Assembly (NCBI GenBank): GCA_021204765.1
Contig: JAJPYU010000196.1
Coordinates: 1 to 5,344 of the forward strand
Source: Clostridiales bacterium
Lineage (GTDB): Bacteria; Bacillota; Clostridia; Lachnospirales; Lachnospiraceae
DNA: 5,344 nucleotides
Reading direction: 5' to 3'
Below are positions 1 to 5,344 of the stretch, piece after piece. Each line of letters opens with the position of its first letter. Within the stretch, counting starts at the first letter, position 1. Position numbers and translations under genes: made by a program. The notes under the pieces are model-generated. The model was not told the DNA's origin, searched no databases, and was given only the letters and a program-made list of their open reading frames with translations.

Positions 1-777
1 GTCATGGACCACACCACTATGAAAGATATCCTGACTGAAAATGGGAAATGCGCCGGGATCCTGGCTGTCACCTCCAGGGGCGATATCCTGAGGATCCATG
101 CAGAGGATACAGTCATGGCCACCGGAGGCATAGGCGGCCTGTATGAACACTCAACAAATTTCCCCTGTCTTACGGGAGACGCCTTACAAATCGCGAAAAA
201 ACATGGTATAATGTTGGAGCATACGGATTACGTGCAGATCCATCCCACCGGACTCTACAGCGAGAAGCCCGGCAGGAGCTTCCTGATCTCCGAATCGGCC
301 CGGGGCGAGGGAGCGGTCCTCTTAAACAGCAAAGGTGAGCGTTTTGTCAATGAACTGCTGCCCAGGGATCTGGTCACTGCCGCTATCTTAAAGGAGATGG
401 AAAAGGAAAGAAGCAAATACGTATGGCTTTCTTTCGCCAATGTCCCGGAGGAGACCATACGCAGGCATTTCCCTAATATTTACAGTCACTGTCTTGAAGA
501 GGGATATGATATACTGAGAGAACCCATCCCCGTGGTGCCTGCACAGCACTATTTCATGGGAGGAATACATGTAGACAGGGATTCCGCCACCACCATGCCG
601 CATCTCTACGCAGTCGGTGAGACCAGCTGCAACGGGGTCCACGGCAGGAACCGCCTGGCCAGCAACAGCCTCCTGGAAAGCCTGGTCTTCGCAGAGCGGG
701 CAGCACAAAAAATATCGGCGCGAAGCCGGGAAGGAGAACAGGCAAATGAACCCGGTTACTATGCAGCTTGTTGCTGA
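1..777 (+). CDS. nadB: L-aspartate oxidase, C-terminal part (5' end outside window)
   Basis: This is the last 258 codons of a flavoprotein that oxidises L-aspartate to iminoaspartate, the first step of de novo NAD synthesis; the cytosolic product goes to quinolinate synthase NadA. The frame is open from base 1, so the FAD-binding N-terminus lies upstream. Visible family motifs, numbered from the first codon, are HPTG (His81), RGEG near codons 101-104, PRDL (Arg122), HYFMGGI (His183) and NRLASNSLLE (Arg218). From memory these match the E. coli NadB active-site residues His244, Arg290, His351 and Arg386. The succinate dehydrogenase/fumarate reductase flavoprotein family shares this fold, but HYFMGG, VHGxNRLASNSLLE and the nadC neighbour favour NadB. 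The protein stops about 30 residues after the ASNSLLE motif, so it lacks the C-terminal helical domain of E. coli-type NadB; short forms seem usual in clostridia. The last 32 bases overlap nadC, suggesting translational coupling. Confidence 0.95.
   Translation, partial: VMDHTTMKDILTENGKCAGILAVTSRGDILRIHAEDTVMATGGIGGLYEHSTNFPCLTGDALQIAKKHGIMLEHTDYVQIHPTGLYSEKPGRSFLISESARGEGAVLLNSKGERFVNELLPRDLVTAAILKEMEKERSKYVWLSFANVPEETIRRHFPNIYSHCLEEGYDILREPIPVVPAQHYFMGGIHVDRDSATTMPHLYAVGETSCNGVHGRNRLASNSLLESLVFAERAAQKISARSREGEQANEPGYYAACC
731..737 (+). promoter_or_regulatory. nadC ribosome binding site
   Basis: AAGGAGA lies inside the end of nadB, 8 bases before the ATG at 746. It selects that ATG over the further-upstream ATG at 617 in the same frame. 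The 43 codons from 617 to 745 merely read nadB in another frame and have no NadC-like sequence. Confidence 0.8.
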
Positions 778-1600
778 CAAATATATTAAAATGGCCCTGG
801 AGGAAGACATCAACAGCGAGGATGTCAGCACCAATGCAGTCATGCCCGGCTGCAGGAAAGGCACAGCGGATCTGATATGCAAAGATGAAGGCATTATTGC
901 CGGTCTCGCTGTGTTTAAGCGCGTGTTCACCCTCCTTGATGCCGGGACTGAAACAGAGTCTTTTGTAAAAGACGGCGACCGGGTAAGCAATGGTCAGCTC
1001 ATGGCCACGGTCACCGGGGATATCCGCGTCCTTCTCTCAGGTGAGCGCACTGCCTTAAACTACCTGCAAAGGATGAGCGGCATCGCCACCTACACCAGAT
1101 CTGTCGCTGATCTGCTGAAAGGCAGCAGAACCACCCTGTTGGACACCCGCAAGACCACACCCTGCATGCGCATTTTTGAAAAATATGCTGTGAAAGTCGG
1201 CGGCGGATCCAACCACCGCTACAATCTCTCCGACGGAGTTCTCCTAAAGGATAACCACATCGGCGCCGCAGGCGGCGTAAGGGAAGCTATAGCGGCGGCA
1301 AAGGCCTACGCCCCTTTTGTGAGAAAGATAGAGATCGAGACGGAAAGCCTGGATATGGTCCGTGAGGCCGCGGACGCCGGAGCCGACATTATCATGCTGG
1401 ACAACATGACTTACGATGAGATGGCTGAGGCTATACGCATCATAGACGGCAGATGCGAGACTGAGTGCTCCGGCAATATGACAAAGGAAAATATAGCGGC
1501 CATCACCGATCTGGGAGTGGACTATGTCTCCAGCGGAGCCCTTACACACTCAGCGCCCATACTTGATATCAGCCTGAAAAACCTGCATCCTGTAGACTAA
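746..1600 (+). CDS. nadC: Nicotinate-nucleotide pyrophosphorylase (quinolinate phosphoribosyltransferase)
   Basis: This 284-residue cytosolic enzyme joins quinolinate and PRPP to give nicotinate mononucleotide, CO2 and pyrophosphate, the committed step that brings de novo synthesis into the NAD pathway. Its length is typical of the family. An N-terminal alpha/beta sandwich (about 1-110) precedes the barrel domain (about 111-280). Key motifs are DTRKTTP (133-139), HRYNL (157-161), KDNH (168-171), EIETE (196-200), LDN (218-220) and a C-terminal VDYVSSGALTHS segment. Arg135, Lys136, Arg158, Lys168, Glu198 and Asp219 keep nearly the same spacing as the substrate-binding residues of the M. tuberculosis enzyme as I recall them (Arg139, Lys140, Arg162, Lys172, Glu201, Asp222), so it should be active. 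The start at 746 is supported by its ribosome binding site. The gene overlaps nadB by 32 bases, and its stop codon abuts the ribosome binding site of the downstream regulator, so all three genes are probably one transcript. Confidence 0.97.
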   Translation: MNPVTMQLVADKYIKMALEEDINSEDVSTNAVMPGCRKGTADLICKDEGIIAGLAVFKRVFTLLDAGTETESFVKDGDRVSNGQLMATVTGDIRVLLSGERTALNYLQRMSGIATYTRSVADLLKGSRTTLLDTRKTTPCMRIFEKYAVKVGGGSNHRYNLSDGVLLKDNHIGAAGGVREAIAAAKAYAPFVRKIEIETESLDMVREAADAGADIIMLDNMTYDEMAEAIRIIDGRCETECSGNMTKENIAAITDLGVDYVSSGALTHSAPILDISLKNLHPVD

Positions 1601-1605
1601 AGGAG
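1601..1605 (+). promoter_or_regulatory. niaR ribosome binding site with long spacing
   Basis: AGGAG begins directly after the nadC stop codon and sits 14 bases before the ATG at 1620, longer than the usual 5-10. No alternative in-frame start codon lies nearer, so the ATG stands. The regulator may be translated less efficiently than the enzymes; that is inference. Confidence 0.55.
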
Positions 1606-1619
1606 AATCTGATCAATTT

Positions 1620-2183
1620 ATGAAAACAACAATCAGCGGAAATGACAGACGCAAACAAATACTCTCCCTGATCCGCCGCTCCAAAGCTCCGGTATCCGGT
1701 ACCGCCCTGGGTCAGACATTCGGTGTCAGCCGCCAGGTGATAGTCCAGGATATCGCCCTCCTGAGAAAAGAGGGATATGACATATTTGCCACGGCCCGCG
1801 GGTACATGGTAAATGAATCAAAGCCGCATGTCCGCCTGGTAAAAGTGCGGCATACTGAGGATGAGTCCGAGGACGAGATGGATCTCATAGTGGATCTGGG
1901 CGGATGCGTGGAGGACGTCATGGTGAATCACCGCATATACGGTCAGATGAGTGCGTCCTTAAATATCCGCAACCGGCGGGATGTCCGTCACTTTATGGAA
2001 GACCTGCGTTCCGGCAGATCCACTCCTCTTATGAACATCACCTCGGGCTATCATTTCCACCACATATCTGCTGACGCCGAGGAAGTACTTGATGAAATAG
2101 AGGCCGCCTTAAGGGAAAGGAATTTCCTTGTAGAGATGATCCCCTATGAGCAGCAGGAGCTGGCAGGTATTGACCATATCTGA
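1620..2183 (+). CDS. niaR: NiaR-family niacin-responsive transcriptional repressor (HTH_11 + 3H domain)
   Basis: This 187-residue cytosolic DNA-binding protein belongs to the YrxA/NiaR family, which represses NAD synthesis and niacin uptake genes when niacin is plentiful. Residues about 9-60 form a winged helix-turn-helix (HTH_11), with a likely recognition helix SRQVIVQDIALLRKEG at 37-52. Residues about 70-180 form the 3H domain. His78, Glu86, His145 and His147 have the same spacing as the metal ligands I recall for Thermotoga TM1602 (His79, Glu87, His146, His148). The conserved VNHRIYGQ segment (102-109) and GYHFHHIS (143-150) are also present. Its length is close to that of known NiaR proteins. 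It is the last gene of the nad operon, so it probably autoregulates together with nadB and nadC; the operator should be upstream of the window. BirA-type HTH_11 regulators are the only near alternative, and the 3H domain excludes them. Confidence 0.93.
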   Translation: MKTTISGNDRRKQILSLIRRSKAPVSGTALGQTFGVSRQVIVQDIALLRKEGYDIFATARGYMVNESKPHVRLVKVRHTEDESEDEMDLIVDLGGCVEDVMVNHRIYGQMSASLNIRNRRDVRHFMEDLRSGRSTPLMNITSGYHFHHISADAEEVLDEIEAALRERNFLVEMIPYEQQELAGIDHI

Positions 2184-2289
2184 AAATCTTTTTCCATACT
2201 GATTCTCTGTTTAAAATTACCCATGAAACACATAAGGCTGCCCCTCTCCTCCATCTGCATGAATCTTTGTATTATTTTGCAAAAAATTG

Positions 2290-2298
2290 TGATAAGAT
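2290..2298 (+). promoter_or_regulatory. Possible extended -10 promoter of the EamA transporter gene
   Basis: TGATAAGAT gives a TG at 2290-2291, one base, then TAAGAT (4 of 6 to TATAAT) at 2293-2298, about 35 bases before the ATG. No good -35 box lies at 16-18 bases: TTGTAT at 2267 is 20 away and TTGCAA at 2277 only 10. The call rests on the extended -10 element and AT-rich surroundings alone. Confidence 0.35.
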
Positions 2299-2314
2299 AC
2301 TCTAGGATTTTCAC

Positions 2315-2320
2315 GGAGGA
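2315..2320 (+). promoter_or_regulatory. Ribosome binding site of the EamA transporter gene
   Basis: GGAGGA stands 11 bases before the ATG at 2332. It favours that start over a second in-frame ATG at 2347, which would leave 26 bases of spacing. Confidence 0.75.
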
Positions 2321-2331
2321 ATTATTATTTT

Positions 2332-3354
2332 ATGCGCTCCAAAGCCATGAGAAGCAATTTACTTTTGATACTGACCGCTGCCATCTGGGGATTTGCCTTC
2401 ACCGCCCAGAGCGTGGGCATGGATTATGTCGGCCCCTTTACCTTCAATGCTGCCAGAAGCTTTATCGCTGCTCTCGTGCTGTTTATCGTAATCTGTGCAA
2501 TGAAACTGATAAGGAGCGGGAAGAATAGCAACCTTCCCGGCGCCGATGCGCTCTCATCTGACGCAGTTCTTTCCGATGCATCCTGCGCCGACGTGACCAC
2601 GGATGATATCATTTCCGTTGATGCAGCCTTCTCCAATGCCGACTCTGACGCCGGCATATCGTCTTCCTCCCGCAGGACTCTCATCATCGGCGGCATCTGC
2701 TGCGGCGTCTGCCTCACCGTCGCCACCTGCCTTCAGCAGGTAGGCATAGGCTACACCACGGTGGGAAAAGCCGGCTTTATCACCGCCATGTATGTAGTCC
2801 TGGTCCCCATACTGGGTCTCTTCATAGGCAAGAGAGCCCGCCTGATCTCCTGGATCAGCGTGGGTATGGCAGTGGTGGGCTTATGGCTTCTCTGCATGAG
2901 CGGAAGTCTCTCCCTCGGCATTGGAGACCTGCTGGTACTCATCTGCGCCTTCTTCTTTGCCGTGTATATTCTGATAGTGGATTACTTTTCACCGAAGGTT
3001 GACTGCGTGAAAATGTCCTGCATCCAGTTTCTCACCTGCGGGATAATAAGCGCAGTTCCCACGGTCATTCTCGAGCATCCCACTATGAGCAGCATGCTCG
3101 CTGCCTGGCTTCCCATACTCTACGCCGGAGCCCTATCCAGCGCCGTGGGCTACACATTACAGATAGTCGCCCAGAAAAATACCGACCCGGTGGTGGCCTC
3201 CCTCATAATGAGCCTGGAGTCCGTCTTCTCACTCCTGGGCGGCTGGCTCCTCCTTCACGAGCGCTTGAGCAGCCGGGAGCTTTGCGGATGCCTTATCATC
3301 TTCGCGGCAATCATTATTACCCAGCTTCCAATAGGGCGTCGAAGTTCACAATAA
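2332..3354 (+). CDS. EamA/DMT-family inner-membrane transporter with an acidic loop insert
   Basis: This 340-residue polytopic membrane protein of the drug/metabolite transporter superfamily probably moves a small metabolite; the substrate cannot be told from sequence. About ten hydrophobic segments can be read: 8-28, 36-59, 116-135, 146-166, 171-189, 197-216, 228-247, 256-276, 285-305 and 316-332. They form the usual two EamA repeats. Family signs are AAIWGFAFTAQ near the N-terminus, a TTVGKAGFITAMYVVLVPI segment in helix 4, and LLLHERLSSRELCGCLII at the end, with the Glu-Arg typical of the last loop. The protein is about 40 residues longer than common members because of an insert at about 62-114 between helices 2 and 3, rich in Ser, Ala and Asp, with Asp at 72, 77, 82, 87, 92 and 97. 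It follows the nad operon on the same strand, but a 148-base gap and its own ribosome binding site argue against a functional link. A role in niacin or amino acid transport would be a guess. Confidence 0.88.
   Translation: MRSKAMRSNLLLILTAAIWGFAFTAQSVGMDYVGPFTFNAARSFIAALVLFIVICAMKLIRSGKNSNLPGADALSSDAVLSDASCADVTTDDIISVDAAFSNADSDAGISSSSRRTLIIGGICCGVCLTVATCLQQVGIGYTTVGKAGFITAMYVVLVPILGLFIGKRARLISWISVGMAVVGLWLLCMSGSLSLGIGDLLVLICAFFFAVYILIVDYFSPKVDCVKMSCIQFLTCGIISAVPTVILEHPTMSSMLAAWLPILYAGALSSAVGYTLQIVAQKNTDPVVASLIMSLESVFSLLGGWLLLHERLSSRELCGCLIIFAAIIITQLPIGRRSSQ
2545..2649 (+). repeat. Degenerate 15-base tandem repeat inside the transporter gene
   Basis: Seven consecutive 15-base units encode pentapeptides DALSS, DAVLS, DASCA, DVTTD, DIISV, DAAFS and NADSD. 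Six of seven start with a GAT or GAC codon, and units 1, 2, 3 and 6 start GAYGCR. The seventh (2635-2649) starts AAT. The reading frame is kept throughout. The units have diverged considerably, so this is an old expansion or a periodicity kept by selection. Confidence 0.6.
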
Positions 3355-3388
3355 AACTTTCCGGCAATCCCATCATCTTAAAAAGTAC

Positions 3389-3425
3389 GCAGGGCAGGCT
3401 TGAGTTTTTCTCATACCTGCCCTGC
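3389..3425. terminator. Likely bidirectional terminator between the transporter gene and ptsI
   Basis: A perfect 10-base inverted repeat (GCAGGGCAGG at 3389-3398, CCTGCCCTGC at 3416-3425) encloses an inner TGAG-TTTTT-CTCA stem-loop at 3401-3413, giving one long hairpin. It lies in the 93-base gap between two convergent genes. On the plus strand the stem is followed by TTTCT; on the minus strand by GTACTTTTT. Both T-runs are short or offset, so termination efficiency is uncertain. Confidence 0.75.
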
Positions 3426-3447
3426 TTTCTAATGCACCATCTTTTAC

Positions 3448-5103
3448 CTATCCTAATAATTTCTCCAAAGTGCAGGTCTGGGCGATGCTCTTCCTGATCT
3501 CCGCCCTCAGCGGAAGAACAGACGAAGGGGACACAGAAAGCTCATCAATGCCTATGGCCAGGAAAGTAGGAAGCAGTCCGACATTCGCTCCCAGTTCTCC
3601 GCAGATCCCGATCCATATGCCCGCCTTGTGGGCTGCGTCCGCGGCCATCTTAAGGGCTCTTAAGACTGCCGGATGCTCCGGATCAAAAAACTTGCCCAAG
3701 TCGTTGCACTGGCGGTCACAGGCCAGGGTGTACTGGGTCAGGTCGTTGGTGCCCACCGAGAAGAAGTCCACCAGCTGCGCCAGCTCCTCTGCCATGAACA
3801 CTGAGGCCGGTGTCTCCACCATGATGCCTATCTCTGTCTCAGGATTGAAAGGAATGCCTTCGTCGGTCAGCTCATCCATTACACTCCGACAGGCTCTCCT
3901 GCACTCCTTCACTTCCCAGACTGAAGTGATCATGGGGAACATGATAGCCACTTTACCATAGGCAGAAGCCCGGTAGAGTGCCCGCAGCTGCGTGCGGAAG
4001 ATCTCCGGCTGATTGAGGCAGATACGGATAGCCCTGACGCCCATGGCAGGATTCTCTTCCTTTTTCAGATGGAAATACTCTACCTGCTTGTCAGCGCCTA
4101 TATCCAGGGTGCGGATTACAACCCTCTTTCCGTCCATGGCCTCGGCAACAGCCTTGTATGCCTCAAACTGCTCATCCTCTGTAGGATAGTCATCAGCCGC
4201 CAGATACAAAAACTCTGACCTGAACAGGCCTATGCCCTGCCCGTCGTTTGCTTTTACAGCCGTTACGTCCTCAGGAGACCCGATATTGCAGTATACCATC
4301 ATCTTACGGCCGTCCAGGGTCACATCCTCCTGACCAACCATTGTCGCCAGCAGTTCCTTCATCTGACACTGCTTTTCCATCTTATCCGCGAGCGTAGCAA
4401 GAGTGATCTCATCGGGCTCGATGCATACAGCTCCCGTCTCACCGTCAATATAGACTTCCCTGCCATCATACGCCTCATTAAGGCTGTCTCCCAGGCCGCA
4501 GATGGCGGGTATGCCCATGGTCCTGGCCAATATGGCCGTATGACTGTTGCCGGAGCCGCCCCGGGTGACGAAGCCGAGTATCTTATTCTTATCCAGCTGA
4601 AGGGTCTCGGAAGGTGCCAGATCATCCGCTGCCAGCACTACAGGCACATCGGAGTCGATTCCTCCCTCGACTATGCCCATCAGGATGTTAAGGAGCCGCC
4701 TGGTCACGTCCCTGATGTCCGCAGACCTGGCTCTCATGTAGGCATCGTCCATGGCCTCAAACATGGCGGCAAAATGCTCTCCGGCCTGCCATGCGGCATA
4801 TTCGATATTGCAGTGTTCCTCTTCGAGAGTGGCGTTGATGGCGTCCACATAGTCCTCATCATCCACGAACATGGCATGGGTCTCAAAGAGTATGGCTGTC
4901 TCTTCGCCATTCTCCTCGCGGCACTTGTCCGCCAGGGTGTTTAACTGGTTTATCGCCTGCTCCTGGGCCGCAGCCAGCCTGGCCTTCTCGGCCTCAATAT
5001 CGTTTACGGCAGTTTTCGTGACGCTGCCGTCATTTCTCTTGTAGAAATACAGCGGACCGTTTATCACGCCTTTGGAAACACCCTTTCCCTGTAAAAGTAT
5101 CAT
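3448..5103 (-). CDS. ptsI: Phosphoenolpyruvate-protein phosphotransferase, PTS enzyme I
   Basis: This 551-residue cytosolic enzyme takes phosphate from PEP onto its own histidine and passes it to HPr, driving all PTS sugar uptake. The N-terminal domain (about 1-230) holds the HPr-binding helices and the phosphohistidine loop TRGGSGNSHTAILAR, with His188 as active residue. The C-terminal barrel (about 255-540) shows GLFRSEFLY (Arg295), RTLDIGADK (Arg331), Glu430, GTNDLTQYTLACDR (Asn453, Asp454, Arg464) and GICGELG (Cys501). Each sits one position before the E. coli enzyme I residue I recall (His189, Arg296, Arg332, Glu431, Asn454, Asp455, Arg465, Cys502). The length is slightly below the roughly 575 of E. 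coli. The frame stays open to 5193, but the start at 5103 is chosen for its GGAGGAG and because the family N-terminus begins there. No HPr gene lies within reach. Pyruvate phosphate dikinase and PEP synthase share the barrel but are much longer. Confidence 0.97.
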   Translation of the reverse strand: MILLQGKGVSKGVINGPLYFYKRNDGSVTKTAVNDIEAEKARLAAAQEQAINQLNTLADKCREENGEETAILFETHAMFVDDEDYVDAINATLEEEHCNIEYAAWQAGEHFAAMFEAMDDAYMRARSADIRDVTRRLLNILMGIVEGGIDSDVPVVLAADDLAPSETLQLDKNKILGFVTRGGSGNSHTAILARTMGIPAICGLGDSLNEAYDGREVYIDGETGAVCIEPDEITLATLADKMEKQCQMKELLATMVGQEDVTLDGRKMMVYCNIGSPEDVTAVKANDGQGIGLFRSEFLYLAADDYPTEDEQFEAYKAVAEAMDGKRVVIRTLDIGADKQVEYFHLKKEENPAMGVRAIRICLNQPEIFRTQLRALYRASAYGKVAIMFPMITSVWEVKECRRACRSVMDELTDEGIPFNPETEIGIMVETPASVFMAEELAQLVDFFSVGTNDLTQYTLACDRQCNDLGKFFDPEHPAVLRALKMAADAAHKAGIWIGICGELGANVGLLPTFLAIGIDELSVSPSSVLPLRAEIRKSIAQTCTLEKLLG

Positions 5104-5108
5104 AAATT

Positions 5109-5115
5109 CTCCTCC
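5109..5115 (-). promoter_or_regulatory. ptsI ribosome binding site
   Basis: On the minus strand GGAGGAG precedes the ATG (5103-5101) by 5 bases, or 7 counted from the GGAGG core. It rules out the longer in-frame start at 5193, whose extra 30 codons cover the promoter region. Confidence 0.85.
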
Positions 5116-5164
5116 AAAAATTTTTAAAATATCATATATAAACGACCTTATTCCTTTGGAATTT

Positions 5165-5193
5165 ATCATAACCAATGTTATATCAAAGTGCAA
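5165..5193 (-). promoter_or_regulatory. Probable ptsI promoter
   Basis: Read on the minus strand, TTGCAC (5193-5188) is followed after exactly 17 bases by TATGAT (5170-5165). The -10 box matches 5 of 6 consensus bases; the -35 box only 3, so it may need an activator or be weak. Transcription would begin near 5158, giving a leader of about 55 bases. The longer in-frame ptsI start at 5193 would fall inside this promoter. Confidence 0.55.
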
Positions 5194-5200
5194 ATATAAC
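5177..5200. promoter_or_regulatory. Candidate operator dyad over the ptsI -35 box
   Basis: GTTATAT (5177-5183) and ATATAAC (5194-5200) are perfect inverted repeats separated by 10 bases. The dyad centre falls at the edge of the putative ptsI -35 box, and the whole dyad lies upstream of the predicted start site. It is therefore more likely a protein-binding site than an RNA hairpin. The binding protein is unknown. Confidence 0.4.
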
Positions 5201-5302
5201 TTCCTTTTTCCTGTTCAGAAAAAAATTACAATATCATGAGTGGCAATACAATGCAGCAGTTTTGCAAAAAATCATACCATGCCATTCTTTTTATATTATC
5301 TA

Positions 5303-5331
5303 TTGCAATATACCAAATCCTCCTGTATAAT
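5303..5331 (+). promoter_or_regulatory. Strong-looking promoter for an unseen gene to the right
   Basis: TTGCAA (5303-5308, 4 of 6 to TTGACA) and a perfect TATAAT (5326-5331) stand 17 bases apart, the optimal spacing. Transcription would start near 5338 and leave the window, divergent from ptsI. The 110 bases between this promoter and the ptsI promoter are AT-rich and hold no gene that I can support. Confidence 0.6.
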
Positions 5332-5344
5332 GCCTGTTTGTACA

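Larger units (their letters stand above)
2184..2331 (+). other. AT-rich intergenic region between niaR and the transporter gene
   Basis: This 148-base gap holds the possible transporter promoter and its ribosome binding site. I found no convincing hairpin plus T-run that would terminate the nad operon, so readthrough into the transporter gene is possible. An open frame starting at 2223 has no ribosome binding site and runs into the transporter gene in another frame, so it is not annotated. The stretch includes the palindrome TTTTGCAAAA at 2275-2284. Confidence 0.6.

Noticed and set aside
617..745. Longer nadC start at 617
   Set aside because: The added 43 codons have no NadC homology character, duplicate nadB coding sequence, and lack a ribosome binding site, whereas the ATG at 746 has one at the right distance.
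388..990. 200-codon open frame on the minus strand across nadB and nadC
   Set aside because: It is antisense to two clearly conserved enzymes, has no recognisable domain or ribosome binding site, and its composition fits an antisense shadow of GC-biased codons.
2184..2230. Possible terminator of the nad operon (GAAAATCTTTTTC just after niaR)
   Set aside because: The A-run/T-run pairing would be a weak A-T stem with a two-base loop; no GC stem precedes the T-run.
2223..2528. 101-codon plus-strand frame starting in the niaR-transporter gap
   Set aside because: It has no ribosome binding site and most of it reads the transporter gene in a second frame; the transporter frame is the one with membrane segments and a GGAGGA.
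3470..3961. 163-codon plus-strand frame opposite ptsI (and a 134-codon one at 4540-4944)
   Set aside because: Both are antisense to a ptsI gene with every catalytic motif intact and show no family features of their own.
5226..5285. 19-codon minus-strand frame upstream of ptsI, a possible leader peptide
   Set aside because: Only a weak AAAAAGA lies before its ATG, no attenuator-like hairpin follows it, and the ptsI promoter predicted here lies downstream of it.
5319..5324. AGGAGG on the minus strand near the right edge, resembling a ribosome binding site
   Set aside because: The only start at suitable distance (TTG) meets a stop two codons later, and the bases fall within the spacer of the plus-strand promoter.

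Overview
This window comes from a chromosomal, housekeeping region of an anaerobic Firmicute, most likely a Clostridia/Lachnospiraceae-type gut bacterium. That placement is an inference from four things: strong GGAGG-type ribosome binding sites, moderately GC-rich genes with very AT-rich gaps, a NiaR-type (3H domain) niacin repressor next to nad genes, and the Gram-positive-like form of PTS enzyme I. The genus cannot be fixed from the sequence.

Left part (1-2183, plus strand): the 3' portion of an NAD de novo biosynthesis operon. It holds the end of nadB (L-aspartate oxidase, entering from outside the window), then nadC (quinolinate phosphoribosyltransferase), whose start overlaps the nadB end by 32 bases. 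A niaR-type transcriptional repressor follows after a 19-base gap. NadB makes iminoaspartate, NadA (expected upstream, not seen) makes quinolinate, and NadC turns quinolinate into nicotinate mononucleotide. NiaR would shut the pathway down when niacin is available. The operon promoter and NiaR operator should lie left of the window.

Middle (2184-3354, plus strand): a 148-base AT-rich gap with a possible extended -10 promoter, then a ten-helix EamA/DMT-family transporter of unknown substrate. Its loop between helices 2 and 3 carries a roughly 50-residue acidic, Ser/Ala/Asp-rich insert. Within it, Asp recurs exactly every fifth residue, encoded by degenerate 15-base tandem units.

Right part (3355-5344): a hairpin between the convergent transporter and ptsI genes, probably a two-way terminator. 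Next comes a complete ptsI on the minus strand (PTS enzyme I, all catalytic residues present) without ptsH beside it. Last is an AT-rich regulatory region. It holds the likely ptsI promoter, a perfect 7+7 base dyad across its -35 box, and a strong-looking promoter pointing out of the right edge toward an unseen divergent gene.

I see no CRISPR array, mobile element, RNA gene or evident new multi-gene system. The most unusual items are the pentameric insert in the transporter and the dyad at the ptsI promoter.
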